This document shows positions 6,825-8,529 of a DNA stretch of 8,529 bases, in pieces. The notes under the pieces are model-generated. The model was not told the origin of the DNA. It ran no database searches and worked only from the letters and a program-made list of their open reading frames with translations. Position 1 is the first letter of the stretch; each line of letters opens with the position of its first letter. This DNA comes from Desulfonatronospira sp. (lineage in GTDB: Bacteria > Desulfobacterota > Desulfovibrionia > Desulfovibrionales > Desulfonatronovibrionaceae), in the NCBI GenBank assembly GCA_003563255.1, contig PWSL01000314.1:1-8529 (forward strand). Direction: 5' to 3'. The translations under genes and the position numbers were made by a program.

Positions 6825-8270
6825 TCATTTCAAAATATACACCCCGGTTTTTTCTGACCTGCCCTGCAGGATCAGTTCGCCATTGTAGACCATGCTTTGT
6901 GGTAGATCCGGGATGCCCCTGGCTGCCGATTCGCTTATGGCCAGCCTGGTATCCATTACCCTGGTTGCGGATTCCAGCCGGGCGGCGGTGTTGACTACGT
7001 CGCCTATGACTGTATACTCCATGCGCTCCTGGGAGCCTATGTTGCCTGCCAGGACCCGTCCGGAATGGATGCCGATGCTGTTTTCCAGCTTAAGGTCCGG
7101 GCCCAGGGCGATGTTGAGCTCGTCACAGGCCTTGAGCATCTGCATCCCGGCCTTCAGAGCCTGCCCCGAAGCATATTCAGAGGGCTGGGGATGGCCGAAT
7201 ACAGCCATGATTTTATCCCCCACAAACTTGTCCACCATGCCGTCATGCTTTTCCACCGCCTTTACCATGAGCGAGAAATAGCTGTTTAAAAGCTCCACCA
7301 GCTTCTGGGGGGAAGTCTTTTCGCTTATGCCTGTAAAACCCCGCAGGTCGCAGAACAACACGCTGGCCTCGGCTATTTCGCCCCCCAGGGATATCTCCTG
7401 TTTCATGAACTTTTTAATGACATCCTGGTGCATTATTTTGCCGAGGCTGGTCTGCAAAAGCTTTTTTTCTCTGAGCTGGCTCAACATGCTGTTGAAATGC
7501 TCAGAGAGTTCTCCGAGTTCGTCCCGGCCTCGTTTCGGCACTTTTGTTTCCAGGTCACCGGAGCTTATGCGGTTGAAACCCTCGTGCAGGTCTTTTATGG
7601 GCCTGGTGATATGCCTGGCCAGAATCACTGTAAACATCACCGCCAGAAGAGCCGCCACCACCAGGGAGATTTTGCCGGCCTGACTGATGGCATTCAGCCT
7701 GCTGTGCATATGCTCCGCTGACATGTCTATTCCCAGCAGGCCTACAGGGTCGCCCATGGAGTCCAGGACAGGGGCATACCCGGAGATGGTCCAGCCCCAT
7801 TGATCCTCGTAAATGCGGTTATCCACGCTTGGACCATCAAACCCGTCCAGCAGGGTCTGGGGCGCATCCGGGTAGTGCGCACCCACAGGCTCAGGCATAG
7901 CCTCCGGCGGCAGCTGCAGATCTGGATCATCGTAGCCTCTGGGAGGGGAATCCACAACAAAGAACACCTCCCCGTCAATCAGCCGCATGGTGTAGGCATA
8001 CCTGAAATCAGGACTCGTCTGGCTGATTTGATACAGGATATCCTGAATTCGCCGGTACCCATCCGAGTGCATATCTTCAGGTTCGGTGAGGCTATTAATA
8101 ATATCGCCCGGAATAAGCCCGGAAAAAGATTTGGCAGCCGTCAACAGCTGGCTTTGAATGGACCGGGTCATGGCTGATTGAGACTGGTAATAGAAATATG
8201 AACCTGCAGCCCCGGATACTGTGAAAGCGATGGCGAACATGAAAATAAAAATCTTCAGGCTGAAGCGCAT
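6825..8270 (-). CDS. Membrane-bound class III adenylate/guanylate cyclase with Cache-like sensor and HAMP
   Basis: The 481-residue protein should make cAMP (or cGMP) in response to an extracytoplasmic signal. A first membrane segment (about 6-27) is followed by a periplasmic sensor (about 28-198) with Cache-type signatures: YAYTMRL (91-97), FFVVDSPP (103-110) and DQWGWTISGYAPVLD (156-170) ending in GLLGIDM. A second membrane segment (about 201-219), a HAMP domain (about 218-263) and a connecting helix lead to the catalytic domain (about 300-470). Metal-binding Asp are D308 (FCDLRGFT) and D352 (VGDKIMAVFG); K348 is the expected purine-specifying Lys; N427 and R431 (VVNTAAR) are the transition-state pair. 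The residue seven before N427 is T420, as in subclass IIIb, which points to ATP rather than GTP. All catalytic residues are intact. It is transcribed alone from its own upstream region. Confidence 0.92.
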   Translation of the reverse strand: MRFSLKIFIFMFAIAFTVSGAAGSYFYYQSQSAMTRSIQSQLLTAAKSFSGLIPGDIINSLTEPEDMHSDGYRRIQDILYQISQTSPDFRYAYTMRLIDGEVFFVVDSPPRGYDDPDLQLPPEAMPEPVGAHYPDAPQTLLDGFDGPSVDNRIYEDQWGWTISGYAPVLDSMGDPVGLLGIDMSAEHMHSRLNAISQAGKISLVVAALLAVMFTVILARHITRPIKDLHEGFNRISSGDLETKVPKRGRDELGELSEHFNSMLSQLREKKLLQTSLGKIMHQDVIKKFMKQEISLGGEIAEASVLFCDLRGFTGISEKTSPQKLVELLNSYFSLMVKAVEKHDGMVDKFVGDKIMAVFGHPQPSEYASGQALKAGMQMLKACDELNIALGPDLKLENSIGIHSGRVLAGNIGSQERMEYTVIGDVVNTAARLESATRVMDTRLAISESAARGIPDLPQSMVYNGELILQGRSEKTGVYILK

Positions 8271-8276
8271 GGTTAT

Positions 8277-8283
8277 CCCTCCT
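8277..8283 (-). promoter_or_regulatory. Strong Shine-Dalgarno sequence of the cyclase gene
   Basis: On the - strand AGGAGGG lies 6 nt before the ATG at 8270-8268. It is the strongest ribosome binding site in the window and fixes the start, leaving a short basic N-terminus (MRFSLK) before the first membrane segment. Confidence 0.85.
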
Positions 8284-8290
8284 GTGCAGG

Positions 8291-8302
8291 ACTAAATTTA
8301 GT
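8291..8302. promoter_or_regulatory. 12-bp perfect palindrome ACTAAATTTAGT, possible operator
   Basis: ACTAAATTTAGT is its own reverse complement and lies 21-32 nt upstream of the cyclase start codon, just outside the Shine-Dalgarno sequence. On the - strand it contains TAAATT, a possible -10 box with a poor -35 (TTCAAG) 18 nt upstream. A dimeric regulator could bind here. AT-rich palindromes also arise by chance, so this is a candidate only. Confidence 0.35.
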
Positions 8303-8334
8303 TTTTACGCTTCATTAGCTTGAACCCCGGCAAG

Positions 8335-8376
8335 AAGCAACAAAGTTTTATGTGGACAGGAGCAACTTTTTTGCTT
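8335..8376. repeat. Imperfect inverted repeat upstream of the cyclase
   Basis: AAGCAACAAAGTT (8335-8347) pairs with AACTTTTTTGCTT (8364-8376) at 12 of 13 positions around a 16-nt loop. It sits between the dispersed repeat and the cyclase start, so it would be in the promoter region or leader. There is no clear terminator or riboswitch architecture. Confidence 0.45.
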
Positions 8377-8390
8377 GGGATGCGGGTTAT

Positions 8391-8440
8391 AGTGACTTAC
8401 TCCTGAACCCCTGTCACAAAAAACAAGAAAAATTTGAGCC
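8391..8440 (-). repeat. Dispersed repeat, right copy (upstream of the cyclase)
   Basis: The reverse complement of these 50 bases aligns with 134-180 at 43 of 47 positions with 1-nt and 2-nt gaps. Read on the - strand it ends 120 nt before the cyclase start, so both copies point toward the gene they precede. In this copy the TTGACA of the left copy is interrupted (TTGTGACA), while GTGAC and GTCAC at its two halves are inverted repeats of each other. Confidence 0.8.
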
Positions 8441-8529
8441 ATGACGGGGGTTCAGCACTTGGCACTGGGACTGTTTCATTTTTGGACACTAAGCTCAGGT
8501 GCTCCCCCGCCGCGCAAGCGGCTGATGCC

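Larger units (their letters stand above)
8271..8529. other. Non-coding, repeat-containing region upstream of the cyclase
   Basis: No gene is supported to the window edge. Besides the palindrome, the inverted repeat and the dispersed repeat, the outer part shows a 7-nt degenerate triplet GCACTTG-GCACTGG-GACTGTT (8454-8474), a loose palindrome TGTTTCATTTTTGGACA (8472-8488) and a small hairpin GCCGC-GCAA-GCGGC (8509-8522) with a GNRA-type loop at the end of the window. The last may be the edge of another element cut by the window. Confidence 0.5.

Overview
The window carries six complete protein-coding genes. Five lie head to tail on the + strand (secA, argJ, an HD-domain hydrolase, smpB and a GlcD-type FAD oxidoreductase), and one lies on the - strand, converging on them (a membrane-anchored class III nucleotide cyclase). 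No tRNA, rRNA, CRISPR array or recognisable transposase was seen. The moderately GC-rich coding sequence, the secA-argJ adjacency, the 838-residue SecA with a short linker before a zinc-binding SEC-C tail, and the solitary GlcD-type lactate/glycolate dehydrogenase together suggest a sulfate-reducing deltaproteobacterium (Desulfobacterota), most likely of the Desulfovibrionales. That placement is an inference from gene content and order, not from a search.

Layout. Bases 1-405 hold no gene but are dense in repeats: two adjacent perfect 13-bp hairpins, a degenerate CCTTTGTG-type short repeat, one copy of a roughly 50-bp dispersed repeat, and a REP-like inverted repeat with GTGCCTGTCC motifs. Bases 406-6750 carry the + strand genes. 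HD hydrolase and smpB are 3 nt apart and smpB and the oxidoreductase 26 nt apart, so these three look co-transcribed. secA-argJ (73 nt) and argJ-HD (about 99 nt) are looser, with no clear terminator between them. Bases 6751-6824 are a convergent gap with a short GC-rich hairpin. Bases 6825-8270 (-) encode the cyclase, with a strong Shine-Dalgarno sequence. Bases 8271-8529 are non-coding and again repeat-rich, and hold a second, inverted copy of the dispersed repeat.

Roles. The + strand block is mainly housekeeping: preprotein export (SecA), arginine biosynthesis (ArgJ), a likely nucleotide phosphohydrolase (HD), ribosome rescue (SmpB) and 2-hydroxyacid oxidation (GlcD-like). They share no pathway, so the grouping is probably transcriptional or historical. 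The cyclase is a separate signalling unit with a Cache-like extracytoplasmic sensor, HAMP and a catalytic domain whose key residues are intact.

No clearly new multi-gene system is present. The most interesting material is non-coding: the same roughly 50-bp element occurs at both ends of the window, in the same orientation relative to the gene it precedes (secA on one side, the cyclase on the other), embedded in other repeat types.
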